Positions 63,091-64,000 of a stretch of DNA of 64,000 nucleotides are shown here, piece by piece; the stretch's first letter is position 1, and the number at the start of each line of letters is the position of its first letter. The notes beneath the pieces were generated by a model. The model did not search any database. It saw nothing but the letters and a program-made list of their open reading frames with translations, and had not been told where the DNA came from. This DNA is from Rhabditoides inermis (taxonomy: Eukaryota; Nematoda; Chromadorea; Rhabditida; Rhabditidae). The position numbers and the translations under genes were made by a program. The stretch spans positions 441,001 to 505,000 of the forward strand of contig CAWZYM010000094.1 in NCBI GenBank assembly GCA_963966185.1, in the 5' to 3' direction.

Positions 63091-64000
63091 ATGGTTGTTC
63101 CAAGGTTGGGCTACATGGTGGTCACCCTTCTCCCGGAGACTGACGTAACGGAACTGTATGGAGAGATGCTGAAGAGGGGACTAGTCGAGGTGGCGTTTGT
63201 GAACGAGATTCGCGTCGAGGGAGTGGTGGCAGTGGAGAGAAGGGCCGGCGCATCTACCAAGCGTCGTGGAAAGGCACTCGAACCGATTGAGGTGCCCAAG
63301 CGAGACGAGCCAGAGGAGACCACTACTGCGAGCATCAAGAAGAACCGCAGGGCCAAGTGGAAGGAGGTGGGTGAAGGTTTGGAAGATTGGAACCGAAGTG
63401 TTTTACTTTTACGGGTTATCCTGGACGAGTCTAAACACGGGTGATGAAATCACCCCATGTCAGAGTCGATTACGTAAACACCCTATGTCAGAGTCGATTA
63501 CGTATCAAAAAGACACTTTCTGAAGATTTTTCTGAGGGTGCGCGGCCGTGCTGAGATCTTTTCGAGGGTTTTTTTTTGCCAGCAATAGTCGATTCTGACC
63601 TCTACTATAGGCGTGAGCTGAGTATTGCAGAACTGCCTGCCGTGTGTGGAGTGCGGGAACGAGATCCACGCGGACAGCTGGAACCTGTCGCAGCACTCGC
63701 GCCGCCACTGCGACTCGCGCCAGTACAAGTGCCCCCACTGTGACGTCACCAAGATCAGTGAGTGGCAAAAGGGGTGGGGGGGCAGTCTCTCCGGAAGCGA
63801 TTCTAAAGTATTCGTCTCGCTTGATCGGTTCAAGTGCCTTTCCACAACGCCTGGTTGTTACGGCCTTCCTCTTCATAGGGGTATTTGAACTATTTTGGAG
63901 GGACTGACCGCAACTGAAGAGGAATCAGACTGAAGTGATGGTTGTTGAGGTGCTGTGGAGACGCGGCAGCACATGCGCGCCGCTCACCCCGGCGAGGCGG
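63091..64000 (+). CDS. C2H2 zinc-finger protein, 3' truncated by window
   Basis: The exon from 63091 begins MVVPRLGYMVVTLLPETDVT, directly behind a TTTTGTTGCAG acceptor, so it may be an internal exon rather than the true start. It is basic toward its end (STKRRGKALEPIEVPKRDE; IKKNRRAKWKE). After an intron of about 260 bases the next exon has CVECGNEIHADSWNLSQHSRRH, one C2H2 finger, and YKCPHCDVTKIS, the first half of another. The RQHMRAAHPGE near the window end probably completes it after another intron. A nuclear DNA- or RNA-binding role is likely from the domain alone. The family is not identified. Confidence 0.65.

Overview
This window is nuclear DNA of a nematode. The evidence is intron-dense genes with GT/AG splice sites, some introns of about 45 nt, several start codons sitting just behind a splice-acceptor-like sequence as expected for spliced-leader trans-splicing, and a gene set whose orthologues, as I recall the C. 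elegans map, lie on chromosome III. These are vps-33.1, pcf-11, ham-3 and gtf-2H3, tlk-1, rps-12/pst-2/rcan-1 and ucr-1/ddx-15. The species is not identifiable by eye. Gene models were built by reading splice sites and protein homology.

Layout. From 1 to 23.5 kb the window shows a segmental duplication with an offset of about 16.18 kb. Copy 1 (1-6127) holds a long foldback element, exon 1 of a VKORC1-like gene and a complete VPS33 gene. Copy 2 (16185-23550) holds the same, with a full VKORC1-like gene (15459-17653) and a second VPS33. Copy 2 has gained two inverted-repeat transposable elements, one of which replaced the last VPS33 codons. Between the copies lie the BAF60/SMARCD subunit of SWI/SNF (7163-9131, minus), the mRNA cleavage factor PCF11 (10104-13493), which carries a tRNA-derived SINE in a large intron, and TFIIH subunit GTF2H3 (13861-15293).

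From 24 to 28 kb is a Tousled-like kinase (minus). Next comes an uncharacterised 8-exon gene with long introns (28786-35735) and a small RING-finger gene (36494-38234). At 39-41.2 kb is a decayed non-LTR retrotransposon whose endonuclease segment is inverted relative to its reverse transcriptase. It is flanked by a direct duplication of about 1 kb that carries the last exon of the RING gene and the first exon of the next gene. From 42 to 47.4 kb are two unrecognised genes.

From 47.7 to 64 kb are RPS12 and a SLC35B3-type PAPS transporter in operon-like order, calcipressin RCAN (minus), a membrane protein with thrombospondin type-1 repeats, the DEAH helicase DHX15/Prp43 (minus), the core-1 subunit of respiratory complex III, and the start of a C2H2 zinc-finger gene that runs off the window.

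The genes are mostly housekeeping: chromatin, transcription and repair (BAF60, TFIIH), RNA processing (PCF11, DHX15), lysosomal trafficking (VPS33), vitamin K/disulfide chemistry (VKORC1), translation (RPS12), sulfation (PAPS transporter), calcineurin control (RCAN) and respiration (UQCRC1). The unusual content is in the duplications, the mobile elements, a cluster of the palindrome GTCTAGAC at 30.7-41.7 kb, and a pair of homologous structured elements in the two RPS12 introns that look like H/ACA snoRNAs.
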